Made by a program: the position numbers and the translations under genes. Of a stretch of DNA of 64,000 nucleotides, positions 10,471 to 21,249 are shown in pieces; position 1 is the first letter of the stretch, and each line of letters starts with the position of its first letter. This DNA is from Vandiemenella viatica. Taxonomy: Eukaryota; Arthropoda; Insecta; Orthoptera; Morabidae. The notes beneath the pieces were generated by a model. The model did no database searches. It had not been told where the DNA came from and saw nothing but the letters and a program-made list of their open reading frames with translations. Location of the stretch: assembly GCA_031002005.1 (NCBI GenBank), contig JARYHS010008074.1:350634932-350698931 (forward strand), written 5' to 3'.

Positions 10471-10985
10471 AATTCTTGTAAAAATAGGCCAAGTCTCGTG
10501 ATCATGTAGTGACAAAAAGTTATGAGACCATCTTCTGAGCGAAGTCTACACTTTACAGTGTGTATTCACTTCACTTTGTGAAATAGAATGGTTTCTCTCG
10601 CTTTCATAGATCGTTTATTTAGGATAAAAAAATCTGATGACTTTGCCATTATGCAGGCCATGTTTTAGTTAACCTATATAAATATCTTAAATGTGTTGCT
10701 TTATCAAACTTATGAATACTTAAAAGGCAAGATTTCCCTAGCTCTTTTTTGAATTTGACAAGTATATATTATTCCCTCAATTTCAGTAAAAATTATGACC
10801 TCCATAATGACCAAGTTATCAGATTTTTTTATCCTAAATAAACAATCTATGACACTGAGAGAAACCATTCTGTTTCACAAAGTGAAGAGAATACACACTG
10901 TAAAGTGTAGACCTGGCTCAGAAGATCATCTCATAACTTTTTGTCACTACATGAACATGAGACTTGGCCTATTTTTACAAGAATT
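10471..10985. repeat. Foldback element: two 191-bp inverted arms, 133-bp spacer
   Basis: The arm 10471-10661 (aattcttgtaaaaataggcc onward) and the reverse complement of 10795-10985 align without gaps over 191 bp with about 17 mismatches by eye (~91%). The spacer 10662-10794 is AT-rich and unrelated. Open frames here are shadows. It interrupts LINE coding at its left edge. TSDs are not evident. It may be a MITE/foldback transposon or an inverted duplication. Confidence 0.85.
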
Positions 10986-11092
10986 GTTTTTGTAGGATCT
11001 TTAATGCTGGTTCTGTATTGCCTCTCAAATGTAATTATTCCATTTGAAAATCAGTGGATAAGAACATTTCAGAATTTAAGACATCAATATAC

Positions 11093-12760
11093 GTTTCCAA
11101 CAATGCCCCACTCCCTGAAAACAGTGAGTATGCACTGTAGCCAAGCAAGTGCCGTTGGTTTCACTACCACCATAAACAAAATTACTAGTAAATTCCAAAC
11201 TAAGCACAGGAACAAATTAAAATTTAAGAGATTAGTTAAACTTACTGATCTAGGCTCGGACGCAATGCCAGGGACCCAAGAAGGAGATATGCTATATGGC
11301 GAAGTTGATCGCTATGGGGCCATGTTTCTGCTCACCAATACATTCGGTGTTCACGTGAAAATACATCCTTGACCAAGCCGTAAAATTATACATCCATCGC
11401 AATGGTGCATACATTTTTTTTTATTCGTACAAAAAGAAAGCGAGTTAGCATTTACACGGAAATGAGTCCTGGACCAAGCTGTAAAATTGTCCATTCATTG
11501 CAATGGTGAACATGCAGTTTCGATTCATACGAAAAGAATGCCAGTTATCTAAGTTGTTTTGTTAGGTTACATTGGCAATCGTATTTTTCAGATTAACAAT
11601 GTGTTACAATAGCTGCAACGTTCAACACACACACACACACACATCTCCGCACCTTTTTTTGTTTTTCTGTTTTTAAATATTTTGGAAATTTATTCTCTTC
11701 ATGAAACAGATTTGATGGTTTGAGCATATAGCTTCATCCAGAACAAAACAATTAACAGCAAAATATGTACCAGAACATTTCACGTTTGGGTTGCTATTCA
11801 ATAAATACAGGAAAAATCAGCAATATCATTGCCAACAATGTCCCACTCTCTGCAAACAATTAATTTGTGTCATAGCCGAGCAATGGACATTGCCGCTGGT
11901 TTAACTACTACCTCAAATAAATAACAAGTAACTTTCAAACTAACCAAAGGAACAAAGTAAAATTTAAGGCTTCGGTTAAACTTGCTTGCCTCTATATAGT
12001 ATAGAAATCTCAGGGTTATAGCTTCATCTGGAGCAAAGCAATTAAGCCACAATTATGTGCCAGAATTTTTCATGTTTGGGATTGTAATTAAATAAATATG
12101 GGGGAAAATCTCCAATATCAGATTTTTATATGATTTAGGAATGAAACCATATATGTGTACCAAATGACTTGTTTCTATGACTGCTGGAAGTACAGTGGAA
12201 TTTTGATGTCAGGGTGTTGTGCCAAAATAAAATTTTGAATTTCAATAACTTCCAATAAGAAAAAGAAAGAAGTAAAATTAGACACACTAGTTAAACATAG
12301 TAAGCTGTCTCTACAGTGCAAATCTGAGGATTATAAAGTAATTAGGGTAGAAAGAGATTTCATGTTATGGGTCGGTAAGGGGGTAGAAATATGGAAATTT
12401 ACGAGTTTCAGACTTTTGTTATAATATTTGGGTAAAATTTTATCTGTGTACCAAATTTCAGCTTTCTACGGCTACGGGAAGTGCCTTAGAAATTTGATGA
12501 TAATCAGTGAGTGAGTGAGTAACATAATCGCTGAAGTTTGCTTCCGAATAACATATGAACTATGGACAGTAAAAAAATAAAATTTAATACATTTTCTAAG
12601 ATTGCTGATTTCAATGTAAAATGCAAATTTGAGACATGTAGCATGAACAAGACCGAAGAAATTGAGGTTCAAAAATGGCCCGAATCGCTTTGAGAAAAGG
12701 GTAGGCAGTGCTGCCGATGACTCAACTGCCGTGCACACATATCTTCACAAGGATTACAAG
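11093..12760 (+). repeat. Degenerate tandem array, ~310-bp unit
   Basis: The phrase 'aacaaagtaaaatttaag...ttaaact' followed by 'ctcagggttatagcttcatctgg' recurs at ~11215, ~11950, ~12265 and ~12575, and 'aacaatgtcccactctctg' recurs at ~11100 and ~11833. Spacing is ~310 bp except the first interval, which is enlarged by an unrelated insertion at ~11262-11695. 'accaaatttcagctttctac' and its older form mark 12160 and 12455. Near 12510 the unit has (GTGA)n. Copies are strongly diverged. Confidence 0.65.
11262..11695. other. Unclassified insertion in the 310-bp array, with a ~100-bp internal duplication
   Basis: The surrounding repeat unit breaks off after 'cttactgatctagg' and resumes near 'catgaaacagatttgatgg'. 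Inside, 'gaccaagccgtaaaattata' (~11372) and 'gaccaagctgtaaaattgtc' (~11472) begin two ~100-bp copies. A (CA)n tract follows at ~11624-11643. I see no TIRs or coding sequence. Confidence 0.45.
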
Positions 12761-12784
12761 TCATTGTAATTTGTTCAAAACAGG

Positions 12785-13145
12785 GTTTGATATTCAGGGA
12801 TACATATCCTCAATAAGCTCCCAAGACATATTAAATGTCTAGCAAATGATAAGAAAAAGTTCAGGAAAAAATTGAAAGAATTTTTAATTGACAACTCCTA
12901 ATCTGTCGAAGAATTTATTTCTAAGATATCTACAAAATAAACTGTCAGTAGTTTGTGTAAATGTAGTTGACATATTTAATGTACCATTTATGATATGACT
13001 GTACATCTTCTGGTGCATGTATTATTGTTTTATGCAATTGTTTTTTCCATAAATTAACAACTTCCCACATCCCACAGATCCAGTCTCTTATATTGGGATC
13101 AATGGAAAATGAATGTATTGTATTGTACTGTAGAAGACTACAGCG
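12785..13145 (+). pseudogene. CR1/jockey-like LINE 3' end (ORF2 C-terminus plus 3' UTR)
   Basis: Frame: IHILNKLPRHIKCLANDKKK then FRKKLKEFLIDNS, stop, SVEEFISKIST. This is the canonical terminus (xxYNxLPxxIKxL...FKxxLKxFLxxxxxYSVxEF) of these LINEs. A short 3' UTR ends with a reiterated 'tgtattgtattgtactg', a plausible simple-sequence tail. The rest of the element is absent upstream. Confidence 0.7.
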
Positions 13146-13257
13146 GAAAAATACCTGAAACATAAGTTTTATTTGTTGGCCTAGCTATAGAAGAAACCTC
13201 TGACTTCTATCCTGCAGAGCTTAAAAATGTAATAACATCAGTTAGAGAATAATCATA

Positions 13258-14140
13258 TCTATACACAAAAATAGATGTGTGTGTCCCTATATTTCACTTT
13301 TCAGCTACCACTACCAACCACAGATCACTGGTGTTTGTGTGTGGTAGTAGCATCAATTCTCCAATCGTGTACTATGGTAGTTGCGTTGCGGTAGCTACGG
13401 GGGAGTTGGCGACTTGGTGGTTGAAAGTGTTCAACCTGGGGCACTTTCATATTTCAACAAAAGACATGTGTGTCCTTATATTTCACTTTTCAGCTGAAAT
13501 TATCTAGCGCAGATAACTGATACTAGTAGCACAGAATCACTGATCATTCACAAAGTTGGCCCAATTTTGGTAGCTATCATGGTTTTGGAGATATTGTGCT
13601 TGAAAGTGGTTGATCAAGGATATTTTCTTATTTCGACCAAAGTCAAATGTGTTTGCATATTTCACGTTGCTGCCCTAACTATATAGCGCAAACCACTGGT
13701 GTTTGTGTGTGGCAGTAGCATCGAGTCTCCCATCGTGCACTATGGTGGTTAGATGTCGGTAGCTATGGGAATGTGGGAGATACGGTGATTGAAAGTGGTC
13801 GTCCTGGGGCACTTTCATATTTTGACCAAAGATGTGTGTGTCCCTATAGTTCACTTTTCAGCGAAAGCTAACTAGCGTTGATCACTGGTGTTTGCGTGTG
13901 GTAGTAGCACACCTTCACTGACTGTGCACAACGTTGGCTGAATGTAGGTAGCTGTGGGACTGTGGTTGTATTTGGTAGATGGAGGGAATTTTCATATTTT
14001 AACGGAAGACACCTGTGTCTCTATATTTCACTTTACAGCCATAAATACGCTGCACAGATCACTGATGCTTGTGTGTGGAATTAGCCTCGAGTCTCCCTTT
14101 GTGCACTATGGTGGTTGCATGTTGGTAAGAACTGTAAAAG
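13258..14140 (+). mobile_element. Second Helitron-like minisatellite element (3' truncated)
   Basis: Begins TCTATACACAAAAATAG at 13258, preceded by A; Helitrons insert between A and T and start with TC, so this is the best 5' end among the copies. The same ~180-bp units follow, with 'tggtgtttgt' near 13330 and 13700, and alternating unit types. It stops at about 14140 without the hairpin-CTAG tail. Open frames within it are repeat shadows. Confidence 0.55.
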
Positions 14141-14211
14141 TAACCCGTATATATTCATTAATAAACCAATTGGTACCAATTACTTTCGAATTGTTATTAG
14201 TTACTTTTGTT

Positions 14212-14424
14212 CAGTACCGGATTAGCCACGTAGCAGAAGGTAGCAAATGCTACGAGCCCCACACCTTCTGGGGTGGCCCCACCTAGGATTTTCGGGAGCC
14301 TCTCTATCAGGCCAGATGGATGATTTTTTTTTTTTTTTAGCTCTACTACTACCCCAGACAGCATAAATCAAGGGCTTCTTCTAGACATTTGCTACAGACC
14401 CCGTGCTGTTTTAATCCGGCCCTG
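14212..14424 (+). mobile_element. hAT MITE, 213 bp, 8-bp TSD (CAGTACCGGATTA family, copy 1)
   Basis: Left terminus CAGTACCGGATTAG; complement of the right terminus CAGGGCCGGATTAA. Flanking 8-mers are cttttgtt (14204-14211) and cttttgat (14425-14432), 7 of 8 identical. The interior includes 'gtagcaaatgctacgagcccc' and a T14 tract. A second copy with its own TSD lies at 45832-46034. An 8-bp TSD and a CAG terminus support hAT. Confidence 0.85.
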
Positions 14425-14439
14425 CTTTTGATACAAACA

Positions 14440-15110
14440 AACCATCGAGTCGTGTCACGTATGGGATAACTTCATCGGCAGTTTTAATATTTACACCTGT
14501 TTTCTTCATTTCTCCAAAATTCTGTTTGATCTTCCTATATGGAACACCTACTTTACCTATGAACATTTCCTTTTCTACTTCTTCACACTTTTCTTGTAGC
14601 TATTTTTCTTTTCATTTTTTGCATTTCCTGTTTATTTGATTTCTAAATTGCCTGTATTGCTCTCTTCCTGCTTCATCCTGAGCATTTTTGTGGCTTCTCC
14701 TCTGATCCATCAGTATAGAAATTTCCTCTGTGATCCAGGGTTTTTGGGCGGCTTGTTCCCTAAAGCCTAATGTTTCTTTACCATATTTCATTATTTCTGT
14801 CTTTAATGAATTCCATTCATCCTCATTTGAGCTCCTTTCAGAATTACTTCTTAGCCCTAAGTCCACAATTTCTGCAAATTTTACTCTCATGCTAGATAGT
14901 TTCAGTTTATTCACTTCCAGTCTGTCCTGCTTGCATTGCCTCCTTATTGGCTTGAATTTCAGCCTGCACTTTATTACTTTCAAATTATGGTCAGAGTCTA
15001 TGTCTGCTCCTGGGTACACTTTACAGTCTAGAACTTGATTCCTGAATCTCTGTTTGACCACGATATAATCTAGCTGATATCTGCCTGTATCCCCTGGACG
15101 TTTCCAGGTG
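14440..15110 (-). pseudogene. RTE-like LINE: end of endonuclease plus linker
   Basis: Minus-strand frame from ~15110 reads YTWKRPGDTGRYQLDYIVVK then RFRNQVLDCKVYPGADIDSD and HNLKVIKCRLK. These are the last endonuclease blocks (xQIDYI..., GADxxSDHxL) of RTE-type LINEs. A lysine-rich linker follows (KPWITEEISILMDQRR, YRQFRNQINRKCKK). Catalytic SDH is present. It is interrupted upstream by a mariner fragment at 15124. The linker matches 30390-30570, so both derive from the same family, and the endonuclease start at 50388-50880 probably does too. Confidence 0.75.
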
Positions 15111-15123
15111 TACATGGTGTATA

Positions 15124-15510
15124 CCAAAAGAATAGTAGGATTGATTTTAAAAAAAATTAATTTTTTTTTTATAAAAGTTGAAGATATGTTTACAATTCCT
15201 GAATCCTCTTCAAAATAGCACCCTTGGGCAGCTACACACTTAGAATTACGCTGCTGCCATTGGCTGTACGCCTTCTGGAAGTCATATTCGAGGACGCTGT
15301 TGAGAGCCCTCGTCGATGCTGCTTGAACATCCTGAATTGAGTCAAACCGCTGTACCTTCAGCTGCCTTTTCATCCGTGTGAGAAAAAAAAGTCAGATGGA
15401 GCCAGATCAGGACTGTTGGCGGGGTGCAGCAACGCGGCAATGTCTTTCGGAGGCCGTTGGCAAGCAGTGGGCGACTCCTTATACCGGGAATCTCTCAGTC
15501 GCCAGAGCCT
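15124..15510 (-). pseudogene. Mariner 3' fragment (CCAAAAG family) inserted in the RTE-like LINE
   Basis: The terminus CCAAAAGAATAGTAGG follows a TA (15122-15123). On the minus strand it encodes NSPDLAPSDFFFLTRMKRQL (third catalytic Asp block) and SIQDVQAASTRALNSVL... with ...KCVAAQGCYFEED, the mariner C-terminus. The left (N-terminal) half is missing. Its C-terminal frame happens to run into the LINE frame, making a 253-residue chimeric open frame that is not a real protein. Same family as the palindromic element at 27351-28218. Confidence 0.8.
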
Positions 15511-15539
15511 CGTCCGTGCAGATAGAGTGCATCATGTGA

Positions 15540-15740
15540 ATGAGAGGTTGAAATTTGGTTGGAAAAGGCTAATATAGTCTCTCTCAAACCCTTACACCCC
15601 AATAAGAGGAAAGTAAGAGGAAAAATGAAGTGCAAGATTACAGACAACATCAGAGAAAACGGCAACCACATAGATATTAAGAGAAGGGCAGAAGACAGAT
15701 GAGTATGGAGAGCAGTCATGTGAAAACCCACCTGATGATG
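15540..15740 (+). pseudogene. LINE 3' terminal fragment with (GAT)n tail
   Basis: Frame KRKMKCKITDNIRENGNHID then IKRRAEDR, stop, VWRAVM resembles the C-terminal 'W(V/I)DNIRxDxxxRxxxxxxAxxLAxDRxxWRxxV' block of several LINE clades. It ends in 'gatgatgatgatgatt', a simple-repeat tail. Its upstream part (15540-15610) matches 5575-5650. Confidence 0.5.
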
Positions 15741-15744
15741 ATGA

Positions 15745-16225
15745 TGATTTAAAAATTTAAAAGTATTTTTTAAAAAAATTAGTCAAATATCCTATGCCTA
15801 TTTCAGTACTGTTTTGACTAATGGTGAATAAAATGGTACGATATATTTATGATATTACTTATATTTACTTTAAAACTCTTCATGGTTTGCGGTATTTGTT
15901 CATTAACTCTTTACATAATCTGTTCCAGATTTAATATAATAAGGCTTTTGAGCTGTCTTTCAAATGATAGAAAGTTTGTTTGGATTCAGTTTGTGGAGTA
16001 TAGATAAATAGGAGTTGCCTTGTATAAATAAGGGTAGTTATAAGAAGTTGAACATAGTTTATCACTGGGAAAAATTTGTAAGTACAGTTACCAAAGAGAA
16101 TTCCTGTGAAACAGCTGGGGAGTAGATAAAAATTCTCTCGGGTAGCTGCTATACGGTATACAATGCCAAGAAAATCTCCATTCTTACATAGCCGGTGTGT
16201 GTTACATAGTGATGATTCAATAGAA
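15745..16225. other. Intergenic AT-rich sequence
   Basis: No recognisable coding blocks, TIRs or tandem structure seen. Confidence 0.5.
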
Positions 16226-16244
16226 GTAAAAAAGGAGTAAGAAC

Positions 16245-16347
16245 TCGATACTTTGTTTCAATACCAAGTACTTTTCATATCGGATCACTATATTCCATGC
16301 TTACTCACTATTGGAAGAAAAGAACTTGTATCGAATATAAAGTATCG
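16245..16347. repeat. Inverted repeat, ~31-bp arms
   Basis: The left arm 16245-16276 (cgatactttgtttcaatacc onward) and the complement of 16317-16347 (cgatactttatattcgatac onward) share the start 'cgatacttt' and the end 'cttttc' with some mismatches. The loop is ~40 bp. It lies ~400 bp upstream of a BED-finger hAT coding remnant and may be a subterminal repeat of that element, or an independent hairpin. Confidence 0.55.
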
Positions 16348-16749
16348 AAACATGCACAGTGTTAAATTTCTTAACGCATTATCCCGCGCCTGCCAAATTA
16401 TTTTCCAGCTTAAGTTATGTTGGTAGCATTGACATTCAAATAAAATCATTCTCAGAATAGGCAACTGCCACTTAAAAATAATCTGAAAGACTTTGTTTTA
16501 TGTCCCTGTTTCATTAGTAAAGTCCCCGCAACAAACTTAGTTTTTGAAACGTAATTTGGCGTACATTTTGCTTTGCCTGGCCTATGGTCACCCATGCACA
16601 GACCCACACCACTCATCGCTCGCAATCGTCGAATGTGCGGCCGTTCACCGTAGTGGTGTTTGTTATTGTTATTTAGCTGTGTAGTGTGTGCTTCTTGTTG
16701 ACTTGTACTGATTTTTCTTATTATTATCTAATCTTTATTAATTTAAAGC

Positions 16750-18097
16750 ATGGATATGAATGATGCCATGGCAAAGTGCAAGCAATGCTTCAAAACTGTA
16801 AAGTTCTGTGGAAACACGTCCAATTTGTTTAATTAAACATGCCATTACTCATTGAACTGTTATAAAAAGAAAGCAACAGAGCACTTTCGATCCTAATAAG
16901 AGGTGTATATGTAAAAATTATCTTTTGATATTCATAAACTGATAACCAACTGGCAGGTAAGAAAATTCTTTATCTGTACTTGGTTATTTTTAGGTTATGA
17001 GTAGTTATTTTTTGGTTTAAAATGTTTTTAGAAATTATATTCACCTTAAAAGGATCTAGATTTGAATTTTACTGTTAATAAAAACTTTGAATAATTAGAT
17101 GAAGCATTAATATATCTCAAAAAGAATTAATATAAACAATAATAGTGGTGGAAGTGTCCTCCTTCAACCAACATTATCGATTTCAATAGGGCACTACGGC
17201 AAATTGTACTAGATAGTTTATTCTTAACTGTTGTTTATGTTTCAGTTCCAAAAGTAAAACACTGTCTGGTAAATCAACAGCTACTGTTAGTGAGAAGCCA
17301 AAGTCCGATCTCTCACAGTGATCAACATCAAAACATTAGGAAGAATTATTTAATACTGATTGCCTTGCCAACAATAGTGAAAATACTGCTATACAGTACT
17401 TTAACTACTTTACAAAAGGCTTTTGCACGAGTTTTGTCTAATAAAGGCAAACACATTACTTTAGTATTTATTAATCATTATATTTATTTGATTTTTGTTT
17501 CAGATGGAGGTGTAAGATATAATAAAATACTTCAAGCTTTTTTTATCTGTAAAGATATGCTGCCAGGGGCGTAGCTACCATAGGGTTAGGGGGTGCAGTG
17601 CTCACGCTGAGGGAACCCCCGAGCATGCAGCTGGGGGAGCCCCCATTGCAACTCAGAGGGCCATCAGGGCAAATAGGCGACTTTTGTCTTATGCTGGATA
17701 TTTGTCAGAAAAAATAAACGGACAAGGTTTACTAGGTGTCACAGCTCATTTTCAACAAAATGGTGAAATGTGTATGTTATACCTAGCCACTACTGTGCTA
17801 AACGAAAACATACTGCTGAATATATATCGGAAACACCTATGAATGTTTTTGACAAATGGAATATACCACTAAGCAAAATATGTGCCATGGTTAGATAATG
17901 CCAGTTCTATCATAGCAGCCGTAAGAACATCTATTGTTGAACACTTAACATATTTTGCGCATACGGTGAACCTAGTAGTTCAATTGGATTTAAAATTACC
18001 TAGTGTAAAGACAGCTATATTAAAAGGTGGAGAAGTAGTGCATTGGATAAAAAATAGTGTTTTGCAGTCTGATAAATTAAGGAAAATTCAAATGTGA
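16750..18097 (+). pseudogene. hAT transposase (BED-finger type), fragmented
   Basis: Starts MDMNDAMAKCKQCFKTVKFC then GNTSNLFN, stop, TCHYSLNCYKK, a BED-type zinc finger (CxxC...HxxH-like). After non-coding or decayed sequence the catalytic half reappears: YLSEKINGQGLLGVTAHFQQ, VPWLDNASSIIAAVRTSIVE (the 'VTDNxxNxxxA' catalytic block), HLTYFAHTVNLVVQLDLKLP (CxAHxLNLxxxD) and IKNSVLQSDKLRKIQM. These resemble ZBED/hAT-Ac transposases. Several stops and a MITE insertion (17564-17689) disrupt it, and the C-terminal dimerisation domain is missing after 18097. Confidence 0.75.
17564..17689 (+). mobile_element. GC-rich MITE fragment (CAGGGGCGTAGC family) inside hAT coding remnant
   Basis: Begins CAGGGGCGTAGCTACCATAG like 4964. 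Flanking 8-mers tatgctgc (17556-17563) and tatgctgg (17690-17697) agree at 7 of 8 positions, consistent with a hAT-type TSD. The right terminus does not pair well with the left, so the right boundary is inferred from the TSD only. It splits the hAT coding relic, so it is younger. Confidence 0.5.
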
Positions 18098-18117
18098 AAC
18101 AATAGGAGAGAACAGGG

Positions 18118-18494
18118 CAATGGTGGTCAGCTGGCAATGTGGTCACTTACATGTCTACAAAACTACACAATTAATTGTTACATTAATCATTGCAACATGT
18201 AGCGGCAATACGTCCGCCATCTTGAAGATTGGCTCCGTCATTGAGCGCCACGCATTTCTGAGTGATAGCTGCGTTTCTGTTTAGGCTTCCTCCAATCTAA
18301 TTTTTCGATCCGACAAGATAGAGGGTAATCGTTAAATTTCTATATGGACAATATAAAAACTCTTATTTATATTAAAGTAGGGATTATATGTTATGATTTC
18401 GAACTCATTTTGCCATTATCTCTTCAACATTTTTATTATGATTATTTTCTTTCGTAAGAATGGTTGCGGGAAATTAGTCACCTGACCACCATTG
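18118..18494. mobile_element. Short TIR element candidate (CAATGGTGGTCAG)
   Basis: CAATGGTGGTCAGCTGG at 18118 and its inverted form CCTGACCACCATTG at 18481 bound 377 bp: 13 bp identical, then one mismatch. The interior is non-coding. No TSD is convincing. It sits between the hAT relic and the pogo-type transposase and could alternatively be a subterminal repeat of either. Confidence 0.4.
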
Positions 18495-18568
18495 ACTGCA
18501 GTGAGATTTCTTACTAAGGTATATACCTACTTAGAATAAAAACCATTTTTATTTTTTAGTTGCAAAAA

Positions 18569-20262
18569 ATGAAACCTAGGAAGAGTAAGAAGAGTGGCAT
18601 GCTGGAAAAAGCTGTACACTTTATATAACAGCAGTGATATTCAATCAGGAAAGCTGCTGAAATAATTGGCTTCCCATTTTCAGAAAAGATATAGTAAGAT
18701 ATCTTATACGGAGCCAATTCTAGGTTGTAAAACTGTATTTACTGCTCAGATGGAGAAAGAGATATCAGATACAATAGAAAATACAGCAGATATTTTCTAT
18801 GATTGTACTGCTAATCAGATAAGGAAAGTGGCATTCGATTATGCCGAAACTTTACAGGTAAAATACGACTTCAACAAATCCTCAAAAATTGCTGGACATG
18901 ATTGGTTAGAAGGATACTTAAGACGAAATAATATTTGAGTAAGAAAGCCGGAAGTGACTAGTATCCACAAAATTACAGCTTGCAACAAAGCATAAGTTTG
19001 TGAAAAATAAAAAAATCCCTACAACTACAATGAACTGACCAAGATCCAGGAAAAATATTAGCTGCTAAAGGCCAGAAAAGAGTGGAATCTATAACAATTT
19101 GGGAAAGAGGGAAAAACATCACCTTGTTATGTACAATGTGCGCAGCTGGTAGATTCATTCCACCAATGTTCATCTTTCCAAGAAAGAGACTGACCCTACT
19201 CCTCGAGTATGATGGTGCTCTGTACAAGGGTTCAGACAATGGGTTGATTAATAAGAGTCTTTTCCTGGAATGACTTCAGCATTTTACTCATTATGATAAA
19301 CTGTCTGCAGATGAACCTGTCCTATCAATACTTGATAATGACAGTAGTCATATCTCATTGGCAGTTCATGAACACGAAAAGAAACCATGTCCATATGCTA
19401 TCTCTACCACCGCTCACGTCCCACAGGATGCAGGCTTTGGACGTTTCATTTTTTGAGTTATAACGTAGAAAAAATAAATCCCTATGATGTGGCGTCCTTG
19501 GTGAGAAAAACATTCTCTAGTGTTGCTTCTATCAGCAAGGAGGAATCTGGTTTTAGGGCAACTGGAATTTTTCCAGTGAATCCCAATTTATTTTCTGAAG
19601 AAGACTTTATATAAACTGAAGTTCCCGAACTCAACCTGTTGTGCAAAATGAGTCAACTGTCCGTGCACCTACTACTGCTAGCGACACGACAGAAGAAATG
19701 TTTGAAAATCCTGATACATCTATAAAAGTCATCCCATCCATTTCTGAATCACTGCCTGCCCCAAAATTTCAAACTGAAACCAAATTAGAAAAGATCCCGA
19801 AATTTCAAGACTTTATTCAAGTGCCTGCGAAATCAACTTCTGTCAATACAAGACAGAGCCAAAAGAAGCAACATATGGCAATTTTGATTTCAACACCATT
19901 CAAACACAGTATGATGGAAAAAGAAAACAAAAAGAAGCAAAGTCTCAAAATAGATTTTAAAAAGGATCACACAAAGAAAAGACCATTATCTCAACAAAAA
20001 AAAAAAGTAAAGGGCAAACGAGAGAAAAAGGCTATCAAGAAAGCAAAGAGACAAGTTTTTCAGGATTCTTCAGTGTCTGATATCAATACTGATGACTTAT
20101 GTCAAGATGATGAGGATAAAGATGCTGGAATCTGATGCCTAATATACGGCGAATTCTGACAAAACAAAGGACTATTGTATGGATGCACTTCATGTGGACT
20201 ATGGGCTCAATCTGAGTGCAATGGATGGGACCCAACCGACGGTTATGTGTCAGATTATTTTT
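18569..20262 (+). pseudogene. Pogo/Tigger (Jerky-like) transposase with C-terminal PHD-like finger
   Basis: Starts MKPRKSKKSGMLEKAVHFI and continues YSIRKAAEIIGFP, a psq-type HTH. AGHDWLEGYLRRNN is the CENP-B-type second DNA-binding block. The DDE region is spread over frames: ERGKNITLLCTMCAAGRFIP, PMFIFPRKR, VLSILDNDSSHISLAV (second Asp present) and LPPLTSHRMQALDVSFF (third Asp present). The first Asp (LDETG) is not readable. A Lys-rich, Ser/Thr-rich tail spans 19641-20135. A Cys-rich end near 20143-20262 reads LLYGCTSCGLWAQSECNGWD then PTDGYVC, which fits the PHD-like finger of insect Tigger proteins. Stops and frameshifts make it non-functional. Confidence 0.75.
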
Positions 20263-20264
20263 GA

Positions 20265-20600
20265 CTCCTTACCTTTACACACCTTCTTTTGCCCTCTACA
20301 AATTTCAACTTTAAATTCTTTCAACGTTTTTGGTAAATTATTAATCATTTCTCTTGGTAACTTGTTCTAATTTCCGACCACCTTATCTATAAAAGAAAAT
20401 TTTCCCATACCCTTGTGCCTGAAATCGAGTGCCAGCTTGTGGTCATGGTCATCTTTTCCATTCCATGCATTGGCCTTAATTCTTACACCAATATCTTTCC
20501 ACACCTCACACCAATATATGCCTTCTACATTCTCAAGGTTCTCTGTACCATCCTCCTGTCTTCCAATGAATCGCATGTGTTTGGTTATGGATCACTTCAT
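20265..20600 (-). pseudogene. LINE ORF2 C-terminal end
   Basis: On the minus strand, HDHKLALDFRHKGMGKFSF, IDKVVGN, stop, NKLPREMINNLPKTLKEFKVE. This matches the usual terminus (FFxxRVVxxWNxLPxxVVxAxSxxxFKxxLD) of CR1/L2-like LINEs. Only this terminal portion is present. Confidence 0.5.
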
Positions 20601-20865
20601 TAATTCTTTTTGTCTTCTGTATACTTCATTGTTCAATAAAGGCATATTGACTTAATTTGTGTTGATTTTTCTTTCCATTTCCAACAGTTTTATCAACTAT
20701 CTCAAGAATATAGTACAAGGATATACACAAATAACACATATTTATATTTTTTTCTTTTTCTTTGACAGTTATTCAACATTAATTTAAATTAATTATAGTT
20801 TAATTATAATCAGCAAAACGACATCAACAACAAGGAGCTTGTGATTAAAAAAAATGTACAGAAAC

Positions 20866-21030
20866 TAGTGGTGGATCTAGGAATTTTCTGAGGTGGGCCA
20901 AAAACTGTAAGATTGCTGCCCTTCAAATATTAATTTTCCACTCCCATTGTCACCACCTCGATTGTTGTCTATTGTTGCCACCATATTGTAGCCACCGGGG
21001 GCAGCAAAGGAACAAAAAAAAAAAAAAAAA
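20866..21030. repeat. hAT-like MITE remnant and poly-A tract
   Basis: 'agtggtggatctaggaattt' resembles the CAGTGGCGGATCCAGG-type termini common in hAT MITEs. A GC-rich interior (ccaccgggggcagcaaagg) and an A23 tract follow. No right terminus or TSD found; weak call. Confidence 0.3.
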
Positions 21031-21249
21031 AAAAAAGTGGCCATGACATAAATTGTTAATTTTGCCACCTGTGTGGTGTCAACATGGATAGCTATCTGGA
21101 TTTTCACCATGCGATTTTCTGCTGAACGGTCAAAACCGTATAGTGTAAAAAGAGACGCAGGCTAGGCAGCGAAGGAGACATATTGGTAGCTAGCCATGTT
21201 CATTTACTGAACAATGTTGTTTTAATTTAATTACACGATATTTTGAAAT

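Noticed and set aside
14612..15373. 253-residue minus-strand open frame as one protein
   Set aside because: It fuses a mariner C-terminus to an RTE-like endonuclease across an insertion boundary (TA at 15122-15123). The fusion is accidental.
20367..20655. Plus-strand frames at 20413-20655 as genes
   Set aside because: The minus strand carries the recognisable LINE C-terminus; plus frames are shadows.
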